Source of the DNA: Rhodovulum sp. 12E13
GTDB taxonomy: Bacteria; Pseudomonadota; Alphaproteobacteria; Rhodobacterales; Rhodobacteraceae
NCBI RefSeq assembly: GCF_003340565.1
Contig: NZ_QPLK01000013.1
Span: 1 to 64,000, forward strand
Length of the DNA stretch: 64,000 bases
Reading direction: 5' to 3'
A program made the translations under genes and the position numbers. A model generated the notes under the pieces. That model saw only the letters and a list, made by a program, of their open reading frames with translations. It was not told the DNA's origin and ran no database searches. Within the stretch, counting starts at the first letter, position 1; every line of letters begins with the position of its first letter. This document shows, in pieces, positions 30,216 to 39,720 of the stretch.

Positions 30216-30326
30216 TCATGCGGCGAGCACGATGAGGGCCGCCCAGAACAGCAGGCAGGCGCCGCAGACGATCCGCCACGCCCAACGGCGCGACGGAACG
30301 GCCCAGTCCGGGCACCTTTCGGTCAT
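30216..30326 (-). CDS. Possible 36-aa membrane peptide
   Basis: ATG 30326 with GAGAGGG upstream starts a 36-residue frame whose second half is a single hydrophobic helix (WRIVCGACLLFWAALIVLAA). It lies antisense between the sugar transferase and the glycosyltransferase. No family is recognised, and it may be spurious; support is the ribosome site plus the clean membrane segment. Confidence 0.35.
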   Translation of the reverse strand: MTERCPDWAVPSRRWAWRIVCGACLLFWAALIVLAA

Positions 30327-30446
30327 GTTCCGACCCTCTCTGGCAGGCATTCTGCCCTCCGCGACCCGGCCGCGCTCGCCCCGCGCGACGAAGCTGGGGG
30401 AGAAACGTGGCAGGATCATGGCCACAAGTCACGACGGGAGACCCCG

Positions 30447-31457
30447 ATGGACTTTTCGGCGCCATCACGGCGGCCCGAGCCCGACCTCTCGGGCGACCCT
30501 CGACATGACGGAGGCGCGCACCCGGCCCGCCGCCCCGGCGCAGCCGCACCGCGTTCGGGTGGCGCGGCCGGCCCGCTGCTGACCGGCCGGCTCGCGGTCG
30601 GCATCGCGACGACCGGGCGCGCGCCGGTGCTCACGCCCACGCTGCGCGCCCTCGCCGCGCAGAGCCGGCGCCCCGACCTCGTGCTGATCTCGGCCGTCAC
30701 TCCCGACGACGTCGCGCCCGGCGCGACCGATGACCTGCCCTTCGAGACCCGGCTGCTGACCGGGCCGAAAGGATCATGCCCGCAGCGCAACACCATACTC
30801 GACGCGCTGTCCGAAGAGGATGTCGTGCTGTTCATCGACGACGACTTCCTGATGGCGCCCGGCTGGCTCGCCGGGCTCGAGGCGCTCATGGCGCGCGCGC
30901 CCGACATCGTGCTGGTCACCGGGCGAGTCGTGGCCGACGGGGTGACCGGGCCGGGCCTGTCGCACGACGAGGCCGCCGCCGCCCTCGCCGCAGCCTCGCC
31001 CGGCGCCGGCGAGGTGCGGCCCGCCTATTCGGGCTACGGCTGCAACTTCGCCCTGCGCATGGCGCCGGTGCGCGCCCATGACGTGCGCTTCGACGAGGCG
31101 CTGCCGCTCTACGGGTGGCTGGAAGACATCGACTTCTCGCGCCAGCTCGCGCCGCACGGGCGCCTCGTGCGGCACGAAGGGCTCGTCGGCGTCCATCTCG
31201 GAACCAAGATGGCGCGCTCGCCGGGGCTGCGCCTCGGCTACAGCCAGGTGGCCAACCCCGTCTACCTCGTGCGCAAGGGCACCATGACCCGCCGCCACGC
31301 GGCCGACATGATGGGCCGGAACCTCGCCTCGAACCTCTGGTACACGCCACGCCCCCGCCCCTGGGCCGACAGCCGCGGGCGCCTGCGTGGCAATCTGCTC
31401 GCCCTGTGGGACTGGGCGCGCGGCCGGCTCGACCCCGGCCGCGTGCGCGACATCTGA
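30447..31457 (+). CDS. Family 2 glycosyltransferase
   Basis: 336 aa. After a ~45-residue Pro/Ala-rich leader, a GT-A fold begins at GRLAVGIATTGRAPVLTPTL; the nucleotide-sugar and metal-binding DDD motif is at 131-133 (VVLFIDDDFLMAPGWL), and LPLYGWLEDIDFSRQL near 225 holds the ED acceptor-site motif. Donor and acceptor are unknown. A GGGAG site precedes ATG 30447. Probably acts with the upstream sugar transferase on a surface polysaccharide (inference from proximity). Confidence 0.88.
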   Translation: MDFSAPSRRPEPDLSGDPRHDGGAHPARRPGAAAPRSGGAAGPLLTGRLAVGIATTGRAPVLTPTLRALAAQSRRPDLVLISAVTPDDVAPGATDDLPFETRLLTGPKGSCPQRNTILDALSEEDVVLFIDDDFLMAPGWLAGLEALMARAPDIVLVTGRVVADGVTGPGLSHDEAAAALAAASPGAGEVRPAYSGYGCNFALRMAPVRAHDVRFDEALPLYGWLEDIDFSRQLAPHGRLVRHEGLVGVHLGTKMARSPGLRLGYSQVANPVYLVRKGTMTRRHAADMMGRNLASNLWYTPRPRPWADSRGRLRGNLLALWDWARGRLDPGRVRDI

Positions 31458-31701
31458 CGAGATCGGCCCGGCGCCTGACCGAAGCGGCCCGGACCTGAGA
31501 CGGCCCGGTCACGGATGCGCGCTGCGTCGCTGCATCGCGGCACGGCGAGGGAGCCGCGATTGACCCAAGGCGCGTAACGGGTTAGAGCGCGCGCGGGAGT
31601 AGGCGATCCGCGCCACTCCGTGACGCCGGGGCGTCCGAACATCGCGTCCCGATCCGCCCCGCGGCCGCAGCCAGAGCGCCGGCCGCCCGACCGGGACAGA
31701 C

Positions 31702-33237
31702 ATGACCAAGTTTTCCGATCTCAAGCTCGACCCCAAGGTGCTCAAGGCCGTCGAGGAAGCCGGCTACGAAACCCCCACGCCGATCCAGGAGGGCGCGATC
31801 CCGCCAGCCCTCGAGGGCCGCGACGTGCTGGGCATCGCGCAGACGGGCACGGGCAAGACCGCCTCTTTCACCCTGCCGATGATCACGCTGCTCAAGCGCG
31901 GCCGCGCACGGGCGATGATGCCCCGGTCGCTGGTGCTCTGCCCCACGCGCGAACTGGCCGCGCAGGTGGCCGAGAACTTCGACACCTACGCCAGGCACAC
32001 CAAGCTTACCAAGGCGCTGCTTATCGGCGGCGTCAGCTTCGGAGAGCAGGACAAGCTGATCGGCCGGGGCGTCGACGTGCTGATCGCCACGCCGGGGCGC
32101 CTGCTCGACCATTTCGAGCGGGGCAAGCTGATCCTTGCCGATGTCAAGGTGATGGTGGTCGACGAGGCCGACCGGATGCTCGACATGGGCTTCATCCCCG
32201 ACATCGAGCGCATCTTCGGCCTGACCAACCCGCTGGTGCGGCAGACGCTGTTCTTCTCGGCCACGATGCCGCCCGAGATCGAGCGGCTGACCAGGACCTT
32301 CCTGACCAATCCCGCGCGCGTCGAGGTGGCCCGTCAGGCCACCGCGTCGGAGACGATCACGCAGGGCGTGGTGCAGTTCAAGCCGAGCCGGAAGGATCGC
32401 GCGGCCAGCGAGAAGCGCGGCGTGCTGCGCGACCTGATCGCGGCCGAGGGCAACGACCTGCGCAACGCCATCATCTTCTGCAACCGCAAGGTCGACGTCG
32501 ACGTGGTGGCCAAGTCGCTCAAGAAGCACGGGCTCGACGCCGCCGCGATCCACGGCGATCTCGACCAGTCGCAGCGCACCCGCACGCTCGACGCCTTCCG
32601 CGACGGGACGCTCAAGTTCCTCGTCGCCTCCGACGTGGCGGCGCGCGGCCTCGACATCCCCAACGTGAGTCATGTCTTCAACTTCGACGTGCCGGGCCAT
32701 GCCGAGGATTACGTGCACCGGATCGGCCGCACGGGCCGTGCGGGCCGCGAGGGCCGCGCCTTTACCATCGCGACGACGCCGGGCGACGACAAGGCGCTTG
32801 ATGCCATCGAGCAGATGATCGGGCGCGACGTGCCGCGCGTCGATCGCCCCGGCCGCGCCGACGGGGTGAAGCCGGCCCCGCCCGAGGCGGATGTCGACGC
32901 GCCCGAGGGCAAGGCCGAGGCGCGGCCTGCCCGCTCCCGCCGCAGCCGCTCGCGCAAGAAGGCCGACGCGGCCGCGCCGGCGGCCGCGCCGGCCGAAGAG
33001 GCTACTGCCGCTGCGGTGGAAGGTGCCCCGGCTGCAGAGAGCGCGACGGTCGAAGCGGACCGGGCCGAACCGGAACCTTCCGAAGCGGAACGGGCCGAGC
33101 CGCCGCGCCCCCAGTCGCCCGCGTCGGGCGGGCGCCGGTCGTCGTCGCGCGGGGGCCGCGGCCGCCGCTCGGACGACGAGCCCGTCGTCGGCATGGGCGA
33201 CCACGTGCCCGACTTCCTGCTGCGCTCCTTCGCCTGA
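31702..33237 (+). CDS. DEAD-box ATP-dependent RNA helicase, RhlE-like
   Basis: 511 aa. Helicase core: Q motif TPIQ near 27, Walker A AQTGTGKT 46-53, PTREL, DEAD 154-157, SAT 186-188, and the C-terminal VASDVAARGLDIP and HRIGRTGRAGREG motifs. A ~120-residue tail is rich in Ala, Glu and Arg (RSRRSRSRKK) and ends GMGDHVPDFLLRSF. This is the RhlE/DbpA-like layout involved in ribosome assembly or mRNA decay. Downstream it nearly meets the convergent RTX esterase gene (30-base gap). Confidence 0.95.
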   Translation: MTKFSDLKLDPKVLKAVEEAGYETPTPIQEGAIPPALEGRDVLGIAQTGTGKTASFTLPMITLLKRGRARAMMPRSLVLCPTRELAAQVAENFDTYARHTKLTKALLIGGVSFGEQDKLIGRGVDVLIATPGRLLDHFERGKLILADVKVMVVDEADRMLDMGFIPDIERIFGLTNPLVRQTLFFSATMPPEIERLTRTFLTNPARVEVARQATASETITQGVVQFKPSRKDRAASEKRGVLRDLIAAEGNDLRNAIIFCNRKVDVDVVAKSLKKHGLDAAAIHGDLDQSQRTRTLDAFRDGTLKFLVASDVAARGLDIPNVSHVFNFDVPGHAEDYVHRIGRTGRAGREGRAFTIATTPGDDKALDAIEQMIGRDVPRVDRPGRADGVKPAPPEADVDAPEGKAEARPARSRRSRSRKKADAAAPAAAPAEEATAAAVEGAPAAESATVEADRAEPEPSEAERAEPPRPQSPASGGRRSSSRGGRGRRSDDEPVVGMGDHVPDFLLRSFA

Positions 33238-33267
33238 GCCGCGGCCGGCGCCACGCGGGCCGTGGAG

Positions 33268-34926
33268 TCAGACGAAGCCCCAGGCGGCGGCGTCGGCGAG
33301 CAGCGTGCCCGGCGCGCCGACAAGCTCGGCCTCGGGCTGAATGTCGGCGAGCCCCCCGCTCAGCACCACGACCTCCTCGATGTCGAAGGCCCTTATGCCC
33401 TGCGCCGACAGGTCGTAGGCACCCCGGGCCGTAGCTGCAGGATCGAGCGCCGCGAGAGCGGCCTCGAGATCGGCAGCGCCCGCTGCGTCGGAGACGAGAT
33501 ACAGCGTGTCGCTCCCCCGCCCGCCGTAGAAGACGTCGTGCGATCCGTCGGCGCCGCCGGTCAGGCGCGGATCGATCCACAGCATCACGTCGTCGCCCCC
33601 GTGGCCGGCCATGACATCGCTGCCCCGCCCGCCGATCAGCAGGTCGTCGCCGGAATTGCCGATCAGCAGGTCGTCGCCGTCGCCGCCTGCCAGCAGGTCG
33701 TCGCCGCGCCCGCCGCGCAGGTCGTCGTCGCCGGATCCGCCCGCCACGATGTCGTCGCCCCCCTGCCCGTAGAGCTTGTCGTCGCCGCGTCCCCCCAGCG
33801 CGATATCCTCGCCGCGGCTCAGGAAGATCCTGTCGTCACCGCCTCCCGCCAGCACGAGGTCGTCGCCGGAGCCGGAGAAGCGCACGCTGTCGCCGTCGTC
33901 GAGAAACAGCGTGTCCTTCGTCAGCGAGGCGGCTCCGAACGCGCCGAGGATGGAATGCACCGTTGCCGTCGGGTGCACCTCGTCGAAGAACACGACCTGG
34001 CGCACCGGCAGGTCCGAGACCTCGGGGTTGACCGCGAAGGACAATGGCGGAACCGCGCCGAGATCGACATTCGGAGTGCCGGAGCCGAGATAGTAGGGCC
34101 CCTTGGCGAGGAAGCCGAAGGTGCCGGGATCGGCCGCAATCTCTTCGAGGATCAGGTCGGAACGGACGATCTCGACCTCGGCCGCGCCGGTCAGCTCGAG
34201 CTCGCCCCCCAAGAGGCGCAACCCGGCATTGTACGTGTCGACAAGGCCGTCGGCGAGCGCGAGCGCGCCGGGGTCGGTACCGTCGGGCGCGGGAAAGACG
34301 CCGAGCGAGGGCAGCAGGTAGAGCGCCACCTGGTCGATGAGTGGCGAGGCCGCGATATCGCGCACCGCCCCGCGCGTGGCGCCGGCAAGGTCGACGAGGA
34401 AGCCGGGCGCGTCGAGCAGAGCACCCAGGGGGTTGGCCAGGATATCGTCGGCGAACCGGGCAAAGTCGTTCAGCCCGATGAAGACGGTCGCGAGCACCGT
34501 GTCGCCCGGGGCCGCGAGCGGGGCCTGCGCACCGGGAAAGGGCGGCTCGCCGCCGAGAAACCGCGCGGCCTGCCCGCCAAGGTCGATCCCGTAGGACAAC
34601 AGCGCATCTCGCTCCGCGGCCCCCAGCCCCGGATCGATCAGCGCCGCCGCCTGGCCCACCGTGTCGGCCGCGGTCCGCTCTCCCACGGCACGCGCCGCCC
34701 CCACGGCGTAGCCGTCGAGGCCCGCGCCGAACTCGGCCGCGAGGCGCTGGGTATGCACCGGCCCGTCGGAGAAGACACCGGCATAGCCCGGTGTCGACAG
34801 CAGCGCGCCCGGCACCGGGATCGCCAGCGGATCGACGAAAAGCGCGCTCGTCAGCCCGAAGACGGCCCCCGAATCGCTGAGGCTGTCGCCGAAGGTGACG
34901 ATGGTATCGGGAGTCCGGCTGAGCAT
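33268..34926 (-). CDS. GDSL/SGNH esterase fused to RTX repeats
   Basis: 552 aa. The N-terminal half is an SGNH hydrolase: nucleophile Ser15 in TFGDSLSDSG, block III N153-D154 in IGLNDFARF, and the Asp/His pair D315/H318 in FFDEVHPTATVH. From about 352 to 450 runs an RTX array (GGxGxDxx nonapeptides such as GGRGDDLLA and GNSGDDLLI) expected to form a calcium-binding beta roll, followed by a ~100-residue C-terminal region that would hold the type I secretion signal. There is no N-terminal signal peptide, consistent with type I export. No TolC/HlyB/HlyD-type genes are nearby. Substrate (lipid or acylated polysaccharide) unknown. Confidence 0.92.
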   Translation of the reverse strand: MLSRTPDTIVTFGDSLSDSGAVFGLTSALFVDPLAIPVPGALLSTPGYAGVFSDGPVHTQRLAAEFGAGLDGYAVGAARAVGERTAADTVGQAAALIDPGLGAAERDALLSYGIDLGGQAARFLGGEPPFPGAQAPLAAPGDTVLATVFIGLNDFARFADDILANPLGALLDAPGFLVDLAGATRGAVRDIAASPLIDQVALYLLPSLGVFPAPDGTDPGALALADGLVDTYNAGLRLLGGELELTGAAEVEIVRSDLILEEIAADPGTFGFLAKGPYYLGSGTPNVDLGAVPPLSFAVNPEVSDLPVRQVVFFDEVHPTATVHSILGAFGAASLTKDTLFLDDGDSVRFSGSGDDLVLAGGGDDRIFLSRGEDIALGGRGDDKLYGQGGDDIVAGGSGDDDLRGGRGDDLLAGGDGDDLLIGNSGDDLLIGGRGSDVMAGHGGDDVMLWIDPRLTGGADGSHDVFYGGRGSDTLYLVSDAAGAADLEAALAALDPAATARGAYDLSAQGIRAFDIEEVVVLSGGLADIQPEAELVGAPGTLLADAAAWGFV

Positions 34927-35003
34927 GGCGCGACCTTTCTGAGGGCGGGGAACGACGAGTGCCCCGACCCTAGCGCCGTTTCCGTCGCGCCGGAACCGTT
35001 ACG

Positions 35004-36680
35004 TCAGCCCAGCCGCGAGATGACCACCGTCACCTCGGGCTTGCGCCCGATCTCCTCGACGCAGACCTGCCGCATGATGCGCCGCAGCATGTCCTCGAGC
35101 TTGTCGTCGTCGGCCAGCACCGCCTGCTCGGCCGCCGACAGGGCGCGCGACGCCTCGGCCTCGATCACCTCGACCAGCGGCGCGCGCGAGCGGCCCGCTT
35201 CGGGCAGGCCCATCGTCTCGGCCCAGGGCTCGCCGAGCGGCGCGTCGGATTCGTCGAGGATGAGATTCAGCATCGCGTGCCCGTTCAGCGCCATGCGGAT
35301 GCGGTCGCGCACCACCCCGTCGAGCGCGCCGATCTTCACCGAACCGTCGAGATAGGTCCGGCCCGCCTCGACGTGCTCGGCCACCACGGGCCTCTCGCCC
35401 GTCAGGTCGAGCATCGTGCCGTTGGTGGCGATCGCCGCGGGGATGCCGCGCGCCTCGGCCGCCTTGGCATGCGCCCGCAACATCCGGTGCTCGCCGTGCA
35501 TCGGAACGACCATTTCGGGGCGCATCAGCTCGTGCAGCATCTCGAGATCCGGCCGGTTGGCGTGGCCCGAGACGTGGTAATCGGACATCGAGTCGTCCAC
35601 CACGTCGACGCCCTTCGCCGAGAGCTGGTTGACGATCTCGAGCACCCCGCGCTCGTTGCCGGGGATCGTCTTGGACGAGAAGAGAAAGAGGTCGCCCTCC
35701 TTCATTTCCAGCCCGAGATACTTGCCGCGGGCGAGCTGGGCCGAGGCGGCACGCCGCTCGCCCTGGCTGCCGGTGACGATCAGCATCAGGTTCTCGCGGG
35801 GGATCTGCGTCGCCTCCTCGGCAGGCACGGTGGCGGGAAAGGCGTCGACGACGCCCGTCTCCTTGGCCACCTGCACCATCCGCTGCATCGCACGCCCCAG
35901 AAGGCAGACGGAACGGCCTGCGGCGAGGCCCGCCTCGGCGAGCGTCTTTACCCGTGCGACGTTGGAGGCAAAGGTGGTGGCCACCACCATGCCGGTCGTG
36001 TGGCCCTCGACCAGTTCGGCAATCTTCGGGCCCACCGTGCTCTCCGAGCGGCCGGGATGGGCGACCCCGATATTGGTGGAGTCGCAGGTCAGCACCTTGA
36101 CGCCGGCTGCGGCGATCTTGCCCCACAGCTCGGGGTCGAAGGGCTCGCCCACCACGGGCGAGCCGTCGAGCTTGAAGTCGCCGGTGTGCACGATGCGGCC
36201 CGCCGGGGTGTCGAGCACCACCGCGGAACTCTCGGGGATCGAGTGCGACACCGGCACGAACGCGATGCGAAAGGGCCCTGCCTGCCGCTCCTCGGGCCAG
36301 GGGTGGGCCACGTGCAGGTCGTGGATCGGCTGACCCTGCTCCTCCATCTTGCGCAGCGCCAGCGCGGCAGTGAAGCGGCGAGCGTAGATCGGCGCCTCGA
36401 GTTGCCCCCAGAAATGGGCGAGCGCGCCGATATGGTCCTCGTGGCCATGGGTGATGACGATCGCCTCGAGCCTGTCCTTCCGCTCGATCAGCCACGACAT
36501 GTCGGGAAAGATCAGGTCGACCCCCGGCGTCGTGTCCATGTTGGGAAAGGTCACGCCCAGATCCACGAGCACCAGACGCTCCCGGTCGGGGGGGCCGTAG
36601 CCGTAGACGTAAGCGTTCATGCCGACTTCCCCTGCCCCGCCGAGGGGCAGGTAGATCAGGCGCGCGGTGTCATCATTCAT
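35004..36680 (-). CDS. rnj: Ribonuclease J
   Basis: 558 aa. Metallo-beta-lactamase/beta-CASP ribonuclease with 5'-3' exonuclease and endonuclease activity in rRNA maturation and mRNA decay. Zinc motif THGHEDHIGA (H78, H80, D82, H83), HTGDFKLDGSP near 166, TCDSTNIG near 199, beta-CASP GSQGERRAA near 310, and MHGEHRML near 395. Its ATG overlaps the coaX stop by four bases (ATGA), so it is translated with coaX as the last gene after the nuoN-birA-coaX run. Confidence 0.96.
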   Translation of the reverse strand: MNDDTARLIYLPLGGAGEVGMNAYVYGYGPPDRERLVLVDLGVTFPNMDTTPGVDLIFPDMSWLIERKDRLEAIVITHGHEDHIGALAHFWGQLEAPIYARRFTAALALRKMEEQGQPIHDLHVAHPWPEERQAGPFRIAFVPVSHSIPESSAVVLDTPAGRIVHTGDFKLDGSPVVGEPFDPELWGKIAAAGVKVLTCDSTNIGVAHPGRSESTVGPKIAELVEGHTTGMVVATTFASNVARVKTLAEAGLAAGRSVCLLGRAMQRMVQVAKETGVVDAFPATVPAEEATQIPRENLMLIVTGSQGERRAASAQLARGKYLGLEMKEGDLFLFSSKTIPGNERGVLEIVNQLSAKGVDVVDDSMSDYHVSGHANRPDLEMLHELMRPEMVVPMHGEHRMLRAHAKAAEARGIPAAIATNGTMLDLTGERPVVAEHVEAGRTYLDGSVKIGALDGVVRDRIRMALNGHAMLNLILDESDAPLGEPWAETMGLPEAGRSRAPLVEVIEAEASRALSAAEQAVLADDDKLEDMLRRIMRQVCVEEIGRKPEVTVVISRLG

Positions 36681-37471
36681 TCAGGGCTGCCAATCGTCTT
36701 GTTGTAGGCGTGGATGACGGTCAGGCCGTGCATCGTGAGATCGTCCTCGAAGGCGTCGAACAGCGTATCGCCCTGCTGGAACAGCGGCGCAAGGCCCCCG
36801 GTCGCGATCACCTTCATGGGCGCGCCGTATTCGGCGCGGATGCGTCCGCAGATGCCGCCGATCAGGCCGACATAGCCCCAGAAGACGCCCGATGTCATGC
36901 AGTCGACCGTGTTGGTGCCGATCACGTGCGACGGCTTGGTGACGTCGACGTGGGGCAGTGCGGCCGCGGCCGCGTGCAGCGCCTCGAGGCTCAGGTTCAC
37001 CCCCGGCGCGATCACGCCCCCCACATAGGCGCCGTCGACGGCCACCACGTCGAACGTGGTGGCGGTGCCGAAATCGACCACGATCAGGTCGCCCCCGTGG
37101 CGGTCGAAGGCGCCGGCGGCGTTCACCAGCCGGTCGGGGCCGACCTGCGTGCCCGGGTCGACCCGCGGATCGGCCGGCAGGCGGCAGCCGGGCTTGCCCA
37201 CCACCATCGGCCGCGTGCCGAAATAGCGGTCGGCAAAGACCCGCAGGTTGAACACCACGCGCGGCACGGTCGACGAGACGATCACCTCGTCGATCCCGAG
37301 GCCCTCCGGCCCGTTCAGGCCGTGATGCTCGAGCAGCGTGCGGAACCAGACGAAGTACTCGTCGGCCGTGCGCTGGTGGACGGTGGCGCAGCGCAACGTC
37401 ACCAGGAAGCGGGTGCCGTCCCAGACGGAAAAGACGGTATTGGTATTGCCGCAATCGATGCAGAGCAGCAT
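36677..37471 (-). CDS. coaX: Type III pantothenate kinase
   Basis: 264 aa. Phosphorylates pantothenate in the first step of CoA synthesis; needs a monovalent cation and is not feedback-inhibited by CoA, as known for the family. ASKHA-fold motifs: LLCIDCGNTNTVFSVWDG at the N-terminus (Asp6), GPDRLVNAAGAFDRHG near 111, VVDFGTATTFDVV near 132, and IATGGLAPLF near 223. Located 42 bases after birA and overlapping rnj. Confidence 0.97.
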   Translation of the reverse strand: MLLCIDCGNTNTVFSVWDGTRFLVTLRCATVHQRTADEYFVWFRTLLEHHGLNGPEGLGIDEVIVSSTVPRVVFNLRVFADRYFGTRPMVVGKPGCRLPADPRVDPGTQVGPDRLVNAAGAFDRHGGDLIVVDFGTATTFDVVAVDGAYVGGVIAPGVNLSLEALHAAAAALPHVDVTKPSHVIGTNTVDCMTSGVFWGYVGLIGGICGRIRAEYGAPMKVIATGGLAPLFQQGDTLFDAFEDDLTMHGLTVIHAYNKTIGSPE

Positions 37472-37513
37472 GGCGCGCGCCTCCCTTCGCGTGGCGACCC
37501 TTCGAGCGGCGCC

Positions 37514-38290
37514 CTAGAGGAACACCTCGGCCGCCGCGATCGCCTCTCGCCCCTCGCCCGTCGCCAGCACGAGGTGGCCGGCCTCGTCGACCGTCTCGAA
37601 CACGCCCGAAAGCTCTCTCTGGCCGGTGCGGGCGCGGATCGGCTCTCCCAGACGGGCGGCGCGGGCGAGCCACGCCTCGCGCACCGGCGCGAAGCCCTCC
37701 TCGACCAGCCGCCCCTCCCAGACGGCGAAGGCGGGGGCGAGCGCGTCGAGGAAGGCGGCGGGCGACACCTCGACCCCCAACTCGCCCGAGAGCGACACGG
37801 GCGTCAGAGCGCCCGCGGGCAGGTCGGCCGCGTCGGGTGCGGCGGCGAGGTTGACGCCCACGCCAACGAGGAGCGCGCCGCCCGGCGCCGTCTCGAGAAG
37901 GATGCCCGCGACCTTGCCGCCGTCCAGCAGAACGTCGTTGGGCCATTTCAGCGCGAACGGGGCACGCTCGCCCGTCAGCGCCACGAAGGTGTCGTAGAGC
38001 GCGAGCGCGGCGACGAAGCTGCGCAGGGCCACCTGCGCGGGGCCGCCCCCCGGGCCGGTATCGGGCCAGAGAACGAGCGTCGCCGCGAAGTTGCCCGGCG
38101 GCATCGCCCAGGGGCGGCCCTGCCGGCCGCGCGCGGCCGTCTGCTCGGCTGCCATGATCCAGGTCGTGCCGGTCAGCTCGGGGGCGCGGCGCGCGGCTTC
38201 GGCCATCGTGCTGTCGACGCGGGGCAGGACGATCCGCCCCGTGCCCGCGGGCCAGCCGGCCCCGGCCGCGCCGCCGCCGTCAGTCGACAA
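37514..38290 (-). CDS. birA: Biotin-[acetyl-CoA-carboxylase] ligase
   Basis: 258 aa. Attaches biotin to carrier lysines of carboxylases. Motifs: [14 protein letters not shown], the biotinyl-AMP loop [15 protein letters not shown] near 53, [19 protein letters not shown] near 114, and VGVGVNLA near 141. It lacks the N-terminal DNA-binding domain of E. coli BirA, so it is a ligase only. Overlaps the 3' end of nuoN by 11 bases. A client, the biotin-carrying MccA, is encoded about 20 kb away in this window. Confidence 0.96.
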   Translation of the reverse strand: MSTDGGGAAGAGWPAGTGRIVLPRVDSTMAEAARRAPELTGTTWIMAAEQTAARGRQGRPWAMPPGNFAATLVLWPDTGPGGGPAQVALRSFVAALALYDTFVALTGERAPFALKWPNDVLLDGGKVAGILLETAPGGALLVGVGVNLAAAPDAADLPAGALTPVSLSGELGVEVSPAAFLDALAPAFAVWEGRLVEEGFAPVREAWLARAARLGEPIRARTGQRELSGVFETVDEAGHLVLATGEGREAIAAAEVFL

Positions 38291-39719
38291 GCGCCGCCGC
38301 CGCGACCGCCGCGGCCCCGTCCACGCCGAAGAGGTTGACGACGCCGAGCACCATCACGGCGGCCGAGGCCATCAGGAACCCCCACTGCACTGCGCCCATC
38401 CGGCCGTCGATCCGGTCGGCGTCGGGCGAGCCGAAATACATCAGGTAGACGATGCGCAGGTAGTAGTAGGCATTGATCACCGCTGCGAGCACGCCCGCCA
38501 CGGCGAGCCAGGCGAGCCCCGCCTCGACCGCCGCCGTCAGCACCGCGAACTTGGCGAAAAAGCCCACGAGCGGCGGCACGCCCGCCATGGAGAACAGCAG
38601 GACGAGCAGCGCGAAGGCCTTCCCCGGCTCGCGCTCGGACAGCATGTTGAGCGTGTCGATCCGGGTGATCGCCCGCCCTTCGCGGCTCATCGAGAGGATG
38701 AAGGCGAAGGTGCCGATGTTCATCGCGATGTAGATCGCCATGTAGAGCAGCATCGCCTCGACCCCGGCGGCGGTGCCGGCCGCCAGCCCGATCAGCGCGT
38801 AGCCCATGTGGGCGATCGACGAATAGGCCATCAGCCGCTTGATGTCGCGCTGCCCGATGGCGGCGACGCCCCCGACGAACACCGACGCGACCGCGAGGAA
38901 CGCCACGATCTGCTGCCAGTCGCCCACCGCCTGCCCGAAGGCGTCGTGCAGCACGCGGGCGAGCATGGCCATGGCCGCCATCTTGGGCGCGGTGGCGAAG
39001 AAGGCGGTGACGGGCGTGGGCGAGCCCTCGTAGACGTCGGGTGTCCACATGTGGAAGGGCGCGGCCGACACCTTGAAGGCGATGCCGGCGGCCATGAACG
39101 ACAGGCCGATCACGAGGCCCAGCCCGATCTCGCCGTCGGTCGCCGCGGTGACGATGCCGGCGAACTCGGTCGTGCCCGAGTAGCCGTAGACCAGCGACGC
39201 GCCGTAGAGCAGCATGCCCGACGACAGCGAGCCGAGCACATAGTATTTCAGCCCCGCCTCGGTCGAGCGCACGTTGTCGCGCCGGATCGAGGCCACGACG
39301 TAGAGCGCGAGAGATTGCAGCTCGAGCCCCAGATAGAGCGCGATCAGGTCGCCGGCCGAGACCATTACCATCATGCCGGTCACGGCCAGCGTGATCAGTA
39401 CCGGGTATTCGAAGCGCAACAGGTCGCGGCGGACCATGTAGCTCTCCGACAGCAGCAGCACCGCCGCCGCCGACAGGAGGCACACGATCTTGGCGAAGCG
39501 GGCGAAGCCGTCGTCGACGAACATGCCGCCGAAGGCCTCGCGCGTGCCGCCGGGCGACAGCCCGATCCAGATCGCCACGGCGACGAAGACCGCCGCGGTC
39601 GTCCACAGGACCATCGAGGCCATCCGGTCCTTCCCCGTCCAGACGGCGAAGAGCAGCGCCGACATGGCGTAGACGGCCAGGAAGATCTCGGGAAGCAGGA
39701 TGGCGAGGTCGGCGCCCAT
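38280..39719 (-). CDS. nuoN: NADH-quinone oxidoreductase subunit N
   Basis: 479 aa, an antiporter-like membrane subunit of complex I with about 14 helices. Key charged positions sit in [18 protein letters not shown] (the helix-5 Glu), [20 protein letters not shown] (the helix-7/8 Lys and His region) and [16 protein letters not shown]. One base separates its ATG from the nuoM stop. Length is normal for an alphaproteobacterial NuoN. Confidence 0.98.
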   Translation of the reverse strand: MGADLAILLPEIFLAVYAMSALLFAVWTGKDRMASMVLWTTAAVFVAVAIWIGLSPGGTREAFGGMFVDDGFARFAKIVCLLSAAAVLLLSESYMVRRDLLRFEYPVLITLAVTGMMVMVSAGDLIALYLGLELQSLALYVVASIRRDNVRSTEAGLKYYVLGSLSSGMLLYGASLVYGYSGTTEFAGIVTAATDGEIGLGLVIGLSFMAAGIAFKVSAAPFHMWTPDVYEGSPTPVTAFFATAPKMAAMAMLARVLHDAFGQAVGDWQQIVAFLAVASVFVGGVAAIGQRDIKRLMAYSSIAHMGYALIGLAAGTAAGVEAMLLYMAIYIAMNIGTFAFILSMSREGRAITRIDTLNMLSEREPGKAFALLVLLFSMAGVPPLVGFFAKFAVLTAAVEAGLAWLAVAGVLAAVINAYYYLRIVYLMYFGSPDADRIDGRMGAVQWGFLMASAAVMVLGVVNLFGVDGAAAVAAAALVD

Positions 39720-39720
39720 G

